A DNA stretch of 64,000 nt, from positions 5,518,001 through 5,582,000 of the forward strand of contig CP018627.1 of assembly GCA_002021875.1 (NCBI GenBank), read 5' to 3'. Of the stretch, positions 42,146 to 50,017 are shown one piece after another. The notes beneath the pieces are model-generated. The model was not told where the DNA came from. It saw only the letters and a list, made by a program, of their open reading frames with translations, and searched no databases. Made by a program: the position numbers and the translations under genes. This stretch comes from Streptomyces hygroscopicus (GTDB lineage Bacteria > Actinomycetota > Actinomycetes > Streptomycetales > Streptomycetaceae). Positions within the stretch are counted from its first letter, which is position 1, and every line of letters starts with the position of its first letter.

Positions 42146-42901
42146 CTATCCGCCGCTCCGGGCGAAGAGCGTGCCCAGCCGGTCATGGACCGGATCGCGG
42201 CCCAGCAGCCGCAGCCCCTCCCAGACCGTGACCTGGTTGGCCGTGAGCACCGGCTTGCCCAGCTCCGCCTCCAGATCCGGAATCCAGGCGGCGGTGTGCA
42301 GGGCGGTGTCCGGCAGGAGCACCGCCTGGGCCTCGGGGTGGTCCCCGGCGCGGGCCAGCTCCAGCACCTCTTCCCGGCCCCAGGTGCCGACCTCCGCGGC
42401 CGTGATGATCCCGCTGCCGCGCATCGCGACCACCTCGGCGCCCGCCGCCTTCAAAAATGCCCTGAAGTGGTCGGCGACATCCTCCGGATAGGTGGCGGCG
42501 ATGGCCACCCGCTCGGCGCCGAGCGCCTGCACCGCGTGGGCGAAGGCGAAGGAGGTGCTGGAGGCGGGCAAGCCGGCCGTCTCGCTCAGCTCGCGCACCT
42601 GCTCATGGGCGCCCTCCCAGCCGAAGACGAAGCTGGCGCTGGTGCAGGCCCAGACCACGGCCCGGGCACCGCGCTCGGCGAGCTCGGCGACCCCGGCCGC
42701 GAGACGGGCCGCGGAACCCATCTCCAGCAGGGCGTCCACCCGATGGGCGTCCTCACCGATGTCGGTATGGACCAGGGGAAGCCGGATATCGCCGCTGTCG
42801 CCACCGAGCATGCCTTCCAGGCGGGGGTATTCGTCCTCGGCGGAGTATCCGGGGTAGAGAAAGCCGACCGTGTCCGGGGCCGGGCGCGTCGAGTCCACCA
42901 T
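42146..42901 (-). CDS. Asp/Glu racemase-fold (maleate isomerase-like) protein with a missing second Cys
   Basis: ATG 42901 with AGGAGG upstream gives 251 residues. The fold is that of maleate isomerase/Asp-Glu racemase/arylmalonate decarboxylase: VGFLYPGYSAEDEYPRLEG, the first catalytic Cys in AVVWACTSASFVFG, and the C-terminal KPVLTANQVTVWEGLRLLG. The second Cys position, which reads ISCTNLPTYD in the neighbouring paralogue, is LLPDTALHTA here (Asp for Cys). A one-Cys enzyme cannot perform the usual two-base racemisation and may catalyse isomerisation, decarboxylation or lysis. It follows the second paralogue in the same direction with a 205-bp gap. Confidence 0.8.
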   Translation of the reverse strand: MVDSTRPAPDTVGFLYPGYSAEDEYPRLEGMLGGDSGDIRLPLVHTDIGEDAHRVDALLEMGSAARLAAGVAELAERGARAVVWACTSASFVFGWEGAHEQVRELSETAGLPASSTSFAFAHAVQALGAERVAIAATYPEDVADHFRAFLKAAGAEVVAMRGSGIITAAEVGTWGREEVLELARAGDHPEAQAVLLPDTALHTAAWIPDLEAELGKPVLTANQVTVWEGLRLLGRDPVHDRLGTLFARSGG

Positions 42902-43031
42902 GACTGCCTCCTTACTGGCGGCCCCCGTGAGCGCCGCCCCCTGCTGCACTGCTGTTACTTCTCCTACACCGCGGAGGCCCGGCGGGTTCCCACCCGCCGG
43001 ACGACTCCCCTCGCGCAGGTGACGGGTCTGC

Positions 43032-43130
43032 CCTCCACGCCGGCGGCGGACCTGCCCGTCACACCGGCGACAGGCCCGCCCCTCAGTCCGGCGACGGGCC
43101 GCCCCGCTACACCGGCGACGGGCCGCCCGA
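43032..43130. repeat. Short degenerate repeats at the 3' end of the second racemase gene
   Basis: Units of about 24 bp built on ACACCGGCGACGGGCCGCCC recur four to five times with changes, spanning the stop codon of the downstream-reading racemase gene (43107) and the gap after it. No coding potential is supported. Confidence 0.5.
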
Positions 43131-44129
43131 ATCGTCGAGGTAGGGGCCCTCGCCGAGACCGGATCCAAAGCCCGGGTCGAGCCCGTCGGCCGGATCGCCG
43201 TCCAGCCCGGGCGACGCCGCCCCGGCCAGCGCCGCCTCCGGCTCGTCCACCACGGTCTCGACCGACTCCACGGCCTCGATCACCGATTCGACGACGGGGT
43301 CCGTCACCGGGAGCGGGCGGCTCATCGGCGACACCGACATCCCCGCCGGACCGGACCGGGCGGCCGGGTCCATCAGCGCCTGGTACGGCCCGACGGCCGG
43401 TGCGCCGATCGCCCGCAGCGCCGCCCACATCGTGACCTGGTTCGCGGACAGCACGGGCATCCGCAGCTCCGCCTCGAGCTGCGGAATCACATCGTAGGTC
43501 GGCAGATTGGTGCAGCTGATGAAGAGCGCGTCGGTCGCCCCGACCACCGCCTGCCGGGCCATGTCGACCACGTCGCGGTACGGCACCTTCCAGATGTGCC
43601 GGGTCAGGCCGAGATACGCCCGTCCGGTGACGGTCATCCCGCCCTCGGCGAGATACTCCTCGAGCGAATCGGTGACCGACCGGGTGTACGGCGTCACCAC
43701 CGCGATCCGCCGGGCGCCGATCTCCCGCAGCGCCTCCAGGAGCGCGCCCGAGGTGGTCAGCGACGGGATCTCACCCGCCTGGGACATGGCCGCGCACATC
43801 GCGCGCTCACCGGCCACACCGCCGACGAAGCTGCCCGAGGTGCAGGCGTACGCCACCACTTCCGGTGCGACGGCCGCCAGTGCCTGCACCGCGTCGTGCA
43901 AGGTCTCGTGTTCGCTCACGAGCCGGGCCAGGTCGAGGCTGACCTCGACGGGTACGAACGGGGTACGGGTGAGGTGCAGGGAGACCTCATCGGGTACCCA
44001 GCGCCATAGTTCACGATCGAGTGCGAAGTCGAACGGTGCCACCACACCCACACCGCGCTGCGGCTGTGGGCCACCCAGAAAAGAGACGTCCAAAGCGAGC
44101 CCCAATACGGAACGGAGGGACTGGACCAT
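43107..44129 (-). CDS. Asp/Glu racemase-fold (maleate isomerase/EutA-like) enzyme
   Basis: The 340-residue product contains a complete family domain in residues about 20-235. VGVVAPFDFALDRELWRWVP begins it, catalytic Cys-1 lies in VVAYACTSGSFVGG and Cys-2 in ALFISCTNLPTYDVIPQLE, and MPVLSANQVTMWAALRAIG ends it. EutA of ectoine utilisation and maleate cis-trans isomerases belong here. About 100 extra C-terminal residues are acidic, Val/Glu/Gly-rich and low complexity (SVIEAVESVETVVDEPEAAL), not part of the fold. No good ribosome binding site precedes ATG 44129, so the true start may be slightly internal. The gene is divergent from the dehydrogenase-amidase pair. Confidence 0.8.
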   Translation of the reverse strand: MVQSLRSVLGLALDVSFLGGPQPQRGVGVVAPFDFALDRELWRWVPDEVSLHLTRTPFVPVEVSLDLARLVSEHETLHDAVQALAAVAPEVVAYACTSGSFVGGVAGERAMCAAMSQAGEIPSLTTSGALLEALREIGARRIAVVTPYTRSVTDSLEEYLAEGGMTVTGRAYLGLTRHIWKVPYRDVVDMARQAVVGATDALFISCTNLPTYDVIPQLEAELRMPVLSANQVTMWAALRAIGAPAVGPYQALMDPAARSGPAGMSVSPMSRPLPVTDPVVESVIEAVESVETVVDEPEAALAGAASPGLDGDPADGLDPGFGSGLGEGPYLDDSGGPSPV

Positions 44130-44193
44130 TGGCCAGAGGTTGCGATGGAGAGAGACCGGCCTACTGCCGGGGACGCCGGGACAGATACCGTTG

Positions 44194-44223
44194 TTGACGA
44201 CGGTAGTTTCCGCTGCCTAGCGT
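44194..44223 (+). promoter_or_regulatory. Candidate vegetative-type promoter for the dehydrogenase-amidase genes
   Basis: TTGACG (44194-44199) and TAGCGT (44218-44223) are separated by 18 bp and fit the streptomycete HrdB pattern TTGAC-N17-18-TAGNNT. The start point would be near 44230, about 70 bp before the ATG at 44302. Confidence 0.55.
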
Positions 44224-44278
44224 GGTCAATCCTCAAACTGAGGCGCCTGCCCCCTCCTTCTTCAGGCAAACCCATCCA

Positions 44279-44295
44279 CGTTTCGAAACGGTTTC
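44279..44295. promoter_or_regulatory. Overlapping palindromes before the dehydrogenase gene
   Basis: CGTTTCGAAACG (44279-44290) is a perfect palindrome and overlaps GAAACGGTTTC (44285-44295). They sit 6-22 bp before the start codon and downstream of the candidate promoter, a position suited to repression. The IclR-type regulator at the end of the island is the natural candidate to bind here; this is inference. Confidence 0.45.
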
Positions 44296-44301
44296 CCGCC
44301 T

Positions 44302-45249
44302 ATGTCCGAAAGCACAGTTGTCGTCTTCGGCGACCAGCCGCCGGTCCACCTGGACCGGGTGGCCGATCGGGCGAAGGTGCTCGTCTGCGACGAGCATTCA
44401 CTCCCCCAGGCGCTCCCTGCCGCGGATGTGCTCCTGGTCTGGGATTTCACCTCCGACGCGGTCCGCGACGCCTGGCCGGGCGAGGGCCCCCGGCCGGCCT
44501 GGGTCCATACCGCGAGCGCGGGGGTCGACCGGCTGCTCTGTCCCGAACTCGTCGCATCCGACACGGTGTTGACCAATGCCCGAGGGGTCTTCGAGCAGCC
44601 GATCGCCGAGTATGTGGCCGGCCTGGTGATCTCCATGGCCAAGGACTTCCACGGAACCTGGGAGCTGCAGCGGCAGCGCCGCTGGCAGCACCGGGAGACG
44701 ATGCGGCTGGCCGGTACGCGCGCCGTGGTCGTGGGCGCGGGCCCCATCGGCCGGGCGATCGACTCCACCCTGGCCTCGCTCGGCGTGGTGGTCGACCTGG
44801 TCGGCCGCACCGCGCGGCAGGGCGTGCGCGGCGGCGGCGAGCTGCCCGAGCTGCTTCCCTCGGCCGACTGGGTGGTGTGCGCGGCGCCGCTCACCGACGC
44901 CACCCGCGGCATGTTCGACCGGACGATCTTCGACCGGATGAAGTCCACCGCCCGGTTCATCAACGTCGGCCGCGGTCCCCTGGTCGTCGAGAAGGACCTT
45001 ACGGCGGCCCTGGTGGCCCGCCGGATCGGCGGCGCGGCCCTGGACGTCTTCGAACACGAGCCGCTGGCCTCGAACGATCCCCTGTGGGACGTGCCGGGGC
45101 TGTTCATCTCGCCCCATATGAGCGGCGACACGGTCGGGTGGCGCGACCATCTGGCCGACCAGTTCCAGGACAACTACGAGCGCTGGTGCGCGGGCGAGCC
45201 ACTGCTCAACATCGTCGACAAACGCCTCGGGTACGTACCGGTGGACTGA
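44302..45249 (+). CDS. D-2-hydroxyacid dehydrogenase family protein
   Basis: The 315-residue protein shows the NAD-binding motif VVVGAGPIGRAIDSTLASLG in the centre. The catalytic triad of the family follows: Arg in FINVGRGPLV, Glu in LDVFEHEPL and His in FISPHMSG. The N-terminal substrate domain carries TASAGVDRLL. It would interconvert a 2-oxoacid and a D-2-hydroxyacid with NAD(P)H. It lies 25 bp upstream of an amidase gene in the same operon and next to racemase-fold enzymes, so it probably handles the carbon skeleton released from an imported amide or amino-acid derivative. The start codon has no strong ribosome binding site. Confidence 0.88.
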   Translation: MSESTVVVFGDQPPVHLDRVADRAKVLVCDEHSLPQALPAADVLLVWDFTSDAVRDAWPGEGPRPAWVHTASAGVDRLLCPELVASDTVLTNARGVFEQPIAEYVAGLVISMAKDFHGTWELQRQRRWQHRETMRLAGTRAVVVGAGPIGRAIDSTLASLGVVVDLVGRTARQGVRGGGELPELLPSADWVVCAAPLTDATRGMFDRTIFDRMKSTARFINVGRGPLVVEKDLTAALVARRIGGAALDVFEHEPLASNDPLWDVPGLFISPHMSGDTVGWRDHLADQFQDNYERWCAGEPLLNIVDKRLGYVPVD

Positions 45250-45274
45250 TCGCACGACCTGAACGGAGAGCCGG

Positions 45275-46690
45275 ATGACGGACATTCACAACCTGACAGC
45301 CGTTCAACTCATCGAGCGCTATGCCTCCGGTGAGCTCTCCCCGGTCGAGGCGACCCGTGCCGTCCTCGACCGGATCGAGCAGATACAGCCGGAGGTGAAC
45401 GCCTTCAGCCGGGTGGACGCCGAGGGCGCGCTGCGGCAGGCGGAGGAGTCCGCCGAGCGGTGGCGGCGCGGGGCCCCCGCGGGCCTGGTGGACGGCGTCC
45501 CGGTGTCGGTGAAGGACATCCTGCTGCTGCGCGGCGCGCCCACGCTGCGCGGTTCGCGGACCGTACGGCCCGAGGGCCGGGCGTGGGACGAGGACGCGCC
45601 CTCGGTGGCGCGGCTGCGCGAGCACGGCGCGGTGTTCGTGGGGAAGACGACCACCCCGGAGTTCGGCTGGAAGGGCGTCACCGACAGCCCGGTCTACGGG
45701 GTCACCGGCAATCCGTACGACCCTCAGCGGACCGCGGGCGGCTCCAGTGGCGGCAGCGCGGCAGCGGTCGCGCTGGGCGCGGGTCCGCTGAGCCTGGGGA
45801 CGGACGGCGGGGGTTCGGTCCGTATCCCGGCGGCCTTCTGCGGCATCTTCGCGTTGAAACCCACCTATGGGAGGGTTCCGCTCTATCCGGCGAGCGCGTT
45901 CGGCACGCTGGCCCATGTGGGGCCGATGACCCGGGACGCGGCGGACGCGGCGCTGCTGATGGATGTGATCTCCGGTCCGGACTGGCGCGACTGGTCCCAG
46001 TTGGCGCCCTCCGGGGGCGGCTTCCAGGAGGCGCTCGCCCCCGGCGGGGGCGGCGTGGACGGGCTGCGGGTGGCCTACAGCCCCTCGCTCGGCGGTGCGG
46101 CAGCCGTCGACCCGGAGGTGGCCGCGGCGGTGCGGCGGGCGGTGGATCTGCTGGCGGAGCTGGGCGCGGTGGTCGAGGAGATCGACCCGGGGTTCGAGGA
46201 TCCGGTGGAGGCGTTCCACACGCTGTGGTTCAGCGGCGCGGCCCGGGTGGTGCAGCCGCTGGGGGCGGAGGACTGGGAGCTGCTGGATCCGGGGCTGCGC
46301 GAAATCTGCGCCCAGGGGGCGTCGTACAGCGCGCTGGACTATCTGGCGGCCGTGGATGTGCGGATGGCCCTGGGCCATGCGATGGGGCGGTTCCACTCCG
46401 CGTACGACCTGCTGGTCACCCCGACACTGCCGATCACCGCGTTCGAGGCGGGGGTCGAGGTGCCCAAGGGATCGGAGCACACCCGGTGGACGGGCTGGAC
46501 GCCGTTCACCTACCCGTTCAACCTGACCCAGCAGCCCGCGGCATCGGTGCCGTGCGGCCTGAGCGGCGCGGGTCTGCCGATCGGGGTGCAGCTGGTGGGC
46601 GCGCGCCACGCGGACGCGCTGGTGCTGCGGGCGGCGCACGCGCTGTTCGAGGCGGGGCTGGCGGACGGAGTGCGCCCCGCGGCGGCCTGA
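45275..46690 (+). CDS. Amidase (amidase-signature family)
   Basis: The 471-residue enzyme starts at ATG 45275 behind GGAGAG. The catalytic Lys is in DGVPVSVKDILLL, the cis-Ser in the amidase signature RTAGGSSGGSAAAVALG and the nucleophile Ser in TDGGGSVRIPAAFCG, giving a complete Ser-cisSer-Lys triad. The C-terminal part with FTYPFNLTQQPAASVPCGL is typical of Glu-tRNA amidotransferase A-like amidases of catabolic function (no GatBC nearby). It hydrolyses a carboxamide to acid plus ammonia in the cytoplasm. It is co-transcribed with the dehydrogenase and ends at a strong hairpin. Confidence 0.92.
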   Translation: MTDIHNLTAVQLIERYASGELSPVEATRAVLDRIEQIQPEVNAFSRVDAEGALRQAEESAERWRRGAPAGLVDGVPVSVKDILLLRGAPTLRGSRTVRPEGRAWDEDAPSVARLREHGAVFVGKTTTPEFGWKGVTDSPVYGVTGNPYDPQRTAGGSSGGSAAAVALGAGPLSLGTDGGGSVRIPAAFCGIFALKPTYGRVPLYPASAFGTLAHVGPMTRDAADAALLMDVISGPDWRDWSQLAPSGGGFQEALAPGGGGVDGLRVAYSPSLGGAAAVDPEVAAAVRRAVDLLAELGAVVEEIDPGFEDPVEAFHTLWFSGAARVVQPLGAEDWELLDPGLREICAQGASYSALDYLAAVDVRMALGHAMGRFHSAYDLLVTPTLPITAFEAGVEVPKGSEHTRWTGWTPFTYPFNLTQQPAASVPCGLSGAGLPIGVQLVGARHADALVLRAAHALFEAGLADGVRPAAA

Positions 46691-46694
46691 GACG

Positions 46695-46735
46695 CGCGTC
46701 CGGGCCCGGGGCGAAGCCGCCCCGGGCCGGACGCG
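46695..46735 (+). terminator. Terminator after the amidase gene
   Basis: A long stem, CGCGTCCGGGCCCGGGGCG against CGCCCCGGGCCGGACGCG with one bulged base and an AAGC loop, begins five bases after the amidase stop codon. It separates the rightward operon from the repeat array and the leftward DUF3830 gene. Confidence 0.85.
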
Positions 46736-46739
46736 TGCG

Positions 46740-47092
46740 CTACGCCGGGCGGAAACCCATGGTCTCCGCCCAGCGAAAGCTGAAGCTCTCCGCCCGGCGG
46801 AAACCGACGGCCCCGCCTGGCGGAAACCGAGAGCTACGCCGGGCGGAGACCGACGGCGCCCCCGCCCGGCGGAAACCAAGAGCTACGCCCGGCGGAAACC
46901 GACGGCCCCGCCCGGCGGAGACCGAGAGCTACGCCGGGCGGAGACCGACGGCGCCCCCGCCCGGCGGAAACCAAGAGCTACGCCTGGCGGAGACCGACGG
47001 CCCCGCCCGGCGGAAGCCGAGAGCTACGCCTGGCGGAGACCGACGGCCCCCGCCCGGCGGAAACCGAGAGCTACGCCCGGCGGAAGCTGAGG
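46740..47092. repeat. Tandem repeats derived from the 3' end of the DUF3830 gene
   Basis: About fifteen imperfect units of 20-25 bp of the type CGGCGGAAACCGAGAGCTACG or CGGCGGAGACCGACGGC fill the interval. Read leftwards, many units repeat the terminal codons of the neighbouring gene (Ser-Phe-Arg-Arg-Ala-stop, TTCCGCCGGGCGTAG). The array therefore looks like serial duplication of that gene's last codons and stop. Higher-order units of about 42 and 84 bp recur. Spacers are too similar and too short for a CRISPR. Confidence 0.85.
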
Positions 47093-47580
47093 GTCTCCCC
47101 CAGCGCCCCGGCGCGCCACAGGTCCTGGCAGGCGTCGGCCATCCGGTCGAGGCCGTCGACGACCGAGCCCCAGACGATCCCGGGCACCCAGCCCGCGTCG
47201 CCGTTGATCAGCAGGTTGTTCCGCTCGTAGAAGAGCGCCAGGTCGACGACCTGCTGCCGCCCCTGGTGCTTGGCGTCGGTCTCGTATCCGTACGACTTGG
47301 TCCCGAGCTGGGTGTCCGTGAAGGTGAAATAACACAGGTCACCGGGGATCGGGGTGATCGTCGGGTTCTCCAGGGGCGGCTCCTCGGGTGCGAAGGGCGG
47401 CAGCAGCGCGTAGATCTCATTGCGCGCGTACTTCGCGTGATATACGTCACCCCCCAGCGGCAGTGCGTTCCACACCGCCTCGCAGGTGATCGGCGCACGC
47501 TCGTCGAGGAGCTTGGCCGTGCAGCTCACCCCGCGCTTCTCGAGCGAGACCTCGATGAACCGGTCGGCTCGGTCAACCAT
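47071..47580 (-). CDS. DUF3830 family protein (cyclophilin-like fold)
   Basis: The 169-residue product starts at ATG 47580, with GGAGGAAAG upstream. It matches the DUF3830 pattern: an N-terminal strand pair (FIEVSLEKRGVSCTAKLLDERAP), a central VYHAKYARNEIYALLPPF segment, and GDLCYFTFTDTQLGT. Proteins of this family are often encoded beside Ehu-like importers and Asp/Glu racemases; no activity is established. It is divergent from the ehuB-type gene (168-bp gap). Its last codons are the apparent source of the adjacent repeat array. Confidence 0.8.
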   Translation of the reverse strand: MVDRADRFIEVSLEKRGVSCTAKLLDERAPITCEAVWNALPLGGDVYHAKYARNEIYALLPPFAPEEPPLENPTITPIPGDLCYFTFTDTQLGTKSYGYETDAKHQGRQQVVDLALFYERNNLLINGDAGWVPGIVWGSVVDGLDRMADACQDLWRAGALGETLSFRRA

Positions 47581-47748
47581 CGACTTTCCTCCAGGTCGCT
47601 TCGGAACCAGTCCTGCTGTAGGGGCCTACCCAGGCATCGGCTATATCAAGGGCCGGAAACAGCCTGCATATATTTGCCGGAGTCGGGTAGCCGCGCGCCC
47701 ATGGCTCCACCACGTGAGAAAGACACCGATAGCAGAGAAATAGCGAAA

Positions 47749-48624
47749 ATGGGCCCAAGCCGCCGCTCTCTTCTCGCCGGCGGCGCGGCCCTGGGTCTGC
47801 TGGGCGCGGTCGGCTGCAGCCGGGTGTCCGGCTCCGGCGCCGAGGACGGGGGCAATCTGCTGGAGCGACTGCGGTCGCAAGGCACGGTCCGACTGGGAAT
47901 AGCGGGGGAGATCCCATTCGGCTATATCGACAAGAACGGCGAGTTCACCGGCGAGGCGCCGGAGATCGCGAAGGTCATCTTCAAGCGGCTGGGAGTGGCC
48001 AAGGTCCAGCCGGTGCCGACCGAGTTCGGCTCGCTGATCCCGGGCCTTCGCTCGCAGCAGTTCGACGTGGTCTCGGCGGGGATGTACATCAACCCCGACC
48101 GCTGCGCCCAGGTGATCTTCTCCGACCCCGACTACCGCATGCGTGACGCGTTCATCGTGCGCAAGGGGAACCCCAAGAACCTCCACAACTACGAGGACAT
48201 CGTCAAGCAGAAGGCCAAAATGGCCACCGGCACCGCATATGCCGAGATCGGCTATGCGGAGGCCGTCGGGATCAAGCAGAGCGACATGCTGATCCTCCCC
48301 GACCAGCTCGCCGGGCTGCTGGCCGTGGAACAGGGCCGGGCCGATGTCTTCGCGGGCACGACCGTGACCGTCCACAACGTGGTGAAGCAGCGGAACAGCC
48401 AACGGGCCGAGGCCACCGAGCCGTTCCAGGCGTACGTCGACGGCAAACCGGACATCGGCGCCGGCGGCTTCGCCTTCCGGCCGGAGGAGACCAAGCTCCG
48501 GGACGCCTTCAATGTCGAGCTGCACAAGATGAAGAAGAGCGGCGAGCTGTTGCGCATCGTGCGGCCCTTTGGCTTCACCAAGGAAGAGATGACCGATCTG
48601 ACCGCCAAGGAGCTGTGCTCATGA
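47749..48624 (+). CDS. ehuB: ABC transporter substrate-binding lipoprotein, EhuB-like
   Basis: ATG 47749 gives 291 residues; ATG 47701 would add 16. A Tat/lipoprotein-type leader, RRSLLAGGAALGLLGAVGC, ends in a lipobox Cys. The mature protein is a polar amino-acid binding protein of the EhuB group: VRLGIAGEIPFGYIDKNGEF, PEIAKVIFKRLGV, the long signature GLRSQQFDVVSAGMYINPDR, and FIVRKGNPKNLHNYEDI. EhuB proteins bind ectoine/hydroxyectoine. The enzyme set beside it is not the usual ectoine-degradation set, so the ligand may differ. It heads ehuBCDA with an ATGA overlap. Confidence 0.85.
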   Translation: MGPSRRSLLAGGAALGLLGAVGCSRVSGSGAEDGGNLLERLRSQGTVRLGIAGEIPFGYIDKNGEFTGEAPEIAKVIFKRLGVAKVQPVPTEFGSLIPGLRSQQFDVVSAGMYINPDRCAQVIFSDPDYRMRDAFIVRKGNPKNLHNYEDIVKQKAKMATGTAYAEIGYAEAVGIKQSDMLILPDQLAGLLAVEQGRADVFAGTTVTVHNVVKQRNSQRAEATEPFQAYVDGKPDIGAGGFAFRPEETKLRDAFNVELHKMKKSGELLRIVRPFGFTKEEMTDLTAKELCS

Positions 48625-49370
48625 CGGCCGGACTGTGGGAAAACTGGCTTCTTCCGGGCATCTGGATCACCATCCAGCTGACCCTGTTCAGCGCGGTCTT
48701 CGCGACCGCCGTGGCGTTCGGCATCGGGATCGCCCGCACCTCCCGGCTGTGGATCGTCCGCTTTCTGACCGGCTTCTATGTGGAGATCTTCCGCGGCACC
48801 TCGGCCCTGGTGCTGATGTTCTGGCTGTTCTTCGTGATGCCGCTGGCCTTCGGGTATCAGCTGGTGTCGATGTGGGCGGCGGTGCTGGCGCTGGGCCTCA
48901 CCTACGGGGCGTACGGCTCGGAGATCGTGCGCGGCGCGATCGCCTCGGTGGCCCCGGCGCAGCGTGAGGCGGCCATCGCGCTCAGCTTCACCCCCGCACA
49001 GCGGATGCGCCGGGTGATCCTGCCGCAGGCGATCCCGGAGATGATCCCGCCCTTCAACAATCTGCTGATCGAGCTGTTGAAGGCGACCGCCCTGGTCTCC
49101 GCGGTGAGCGTCGCCGACATCACCTTCGCCGCGCAGCTCTCGCGGCTGGCGACCGGCGACAGCCTGGAGATCTACGCGATCATCCTGGTCCTCTACTTCG
49201 CGTTGGCCTTCGTCCTCACCCGGCTGATGCGGCTGCTGGAACGGCGCGCCAAGGCGGGCATCGGCCAGGCTCCGGTGAAGTCCGACAAGGGCCCGCTGAT
49301 CACCCGGAAGCTGTCCGCGCGCCAGGAGTCCGAGCAGTCGTCCAACATCATCACGGGAGGTGCCCAGTGA
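48621..49370 (+). CDS. ehuC: ABC transporter permease, EhuC-like
   Basis: ATG 48621 overlaps the ehuB stop (ATGA), with AAGGAG upstream; 249 residues. It is a HisM/GlnP-type permease with about five helices (WITIQLTLFSAVFATAVAFGIG at the start). The EAA-type loop for ATPase contact is APAQREAAIALSFTPAQRM with PQAIPEMIPPFNNLLIELLK. A hydrophilic C-terminal tail (KSDKGPLITRKLSARQESE) is longer than in most homologues. It pairs with EhuD to form the membrane channel. Confidence 0.88.
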   Translation: MTAGLWENWLLPGIWITIQLTLFSAVFATAVAFGIGIARTSRLWIVRFLTGFYVEIFRGTSALVLMFWLFFVMPLAFGYQLVSMWAAVLALGLTYGAYGSEIVRGAIASVAPAQREAAIALSFTPAQRMRRVILPQAIPEMIPPFNNLLIELLKATALVSAVSVADITFAAQLSRLATGDSLEIYAIILVLYFALAFVLTRLMRLLERRAKAGIGQAPVKSDKGPLITRKLSARQESEQSSNIITGGAQ

Positions 49371-50017
49371 CCTGGAACTGGGATGTGGCCAAGGACTTCC
49401 TCCCGGAGCTGGGCCGCGGACTGCTGATCACCCTGGAGGCGACCGCGCTGGGCTCGGTCCTGGCGTTCGCGCTCGGCCTGGTGTGGGCGATGGCCTTCCG
49501 CTCGCCGACCCGCTTCGTCCGCTGGCCGGTGGCGGCGGTCGTGGAGTTCATTCGCAACACCCCGCTGCTGGTGCAGCTCTTCTTCTTCTACTACGTGCTG
49601 CCGACCTGGGACATCAAGTTCTCGGCGCTCACCACCGGGGTGATCGCGCTCGGTCTGCACTACTCGACGTACACCGCCGAGGTCTACCGGGCCGGTATCG
49701 ACGGTGTGCCCAAGGGGCAGTGGGAGGCGGCGACCGCGCTCAGCCTCTCCCGCAGCCGTACCTGGACCGCGGTGATCCTGCCGCAGGCCATCCGCCGGGT
49801 GGTGCCCGCCCTGGGCAACTACGTCATCGCGATGCTGAAGGACTCCCCGATGCTCGCGCTGATCGGCGTCGTCGACATGCTGCAGAAGGCGCGCGCGGAA
49901 GGCGCGTCGTCCTTCCAGTACATCGAGCCCTACACGATGGTCGGCATCGCCTTCATCGTCATCGCCTATCCGGCTTCCCTTCTGATGCGAGCCCTGGAGC
50001 GTCGTCTTGGCCACTGA
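49367..50017 (+). CDS. ehuD: ABC transporter permease, EhuD-like
   Basis: GTG 49367 overlaps the preceding TGA and has GGAGGTG upstream; 216 residues. The His/Glu/Gln/Arg/opine permease signature is clear: FIRNTPLLVQLFFFYYVLP, LGLHYSTYTAEVYRAGID, and the ATPase contact loop PKGQWEAATALSLSRSRTW followed by ILPQAIRRVVPALGNYVIAM. It is the partner of EhuC. Confidence 0.9.
   Translation: MTWNWDVAKDFLPELGRGLLITLEATALGSVLAFALGLVWAMAFRSPTRFVRWPVAAVVEFIRNTPLLVQLFFFYYVLPTWDIKFSALTTGVIALGLHYSTYTAEVYRAGIDGVPKGQWEAATALSLSRSRTWTAVILPQAIRRVVPALGNYVIAMLKDSPMLALIGVVDMLQKARAEGASSFQYIEPYTMVGIAFIVIAYPASLLMRALERRLGH

Noticed and set aside
46740..47092. CRISPR array
   Set aside because: Units are imperfect and contiguous, the spacers are themselves repeats, and no cas genes occur.
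45460..47748. A long plus-strand frame that continues from inside the amidase gene through the repeat array into the ehuB-like gene
   Set aside because: Only the part from about 47749 has homology; the earlier part is out of frame with the amidase and low complexity.
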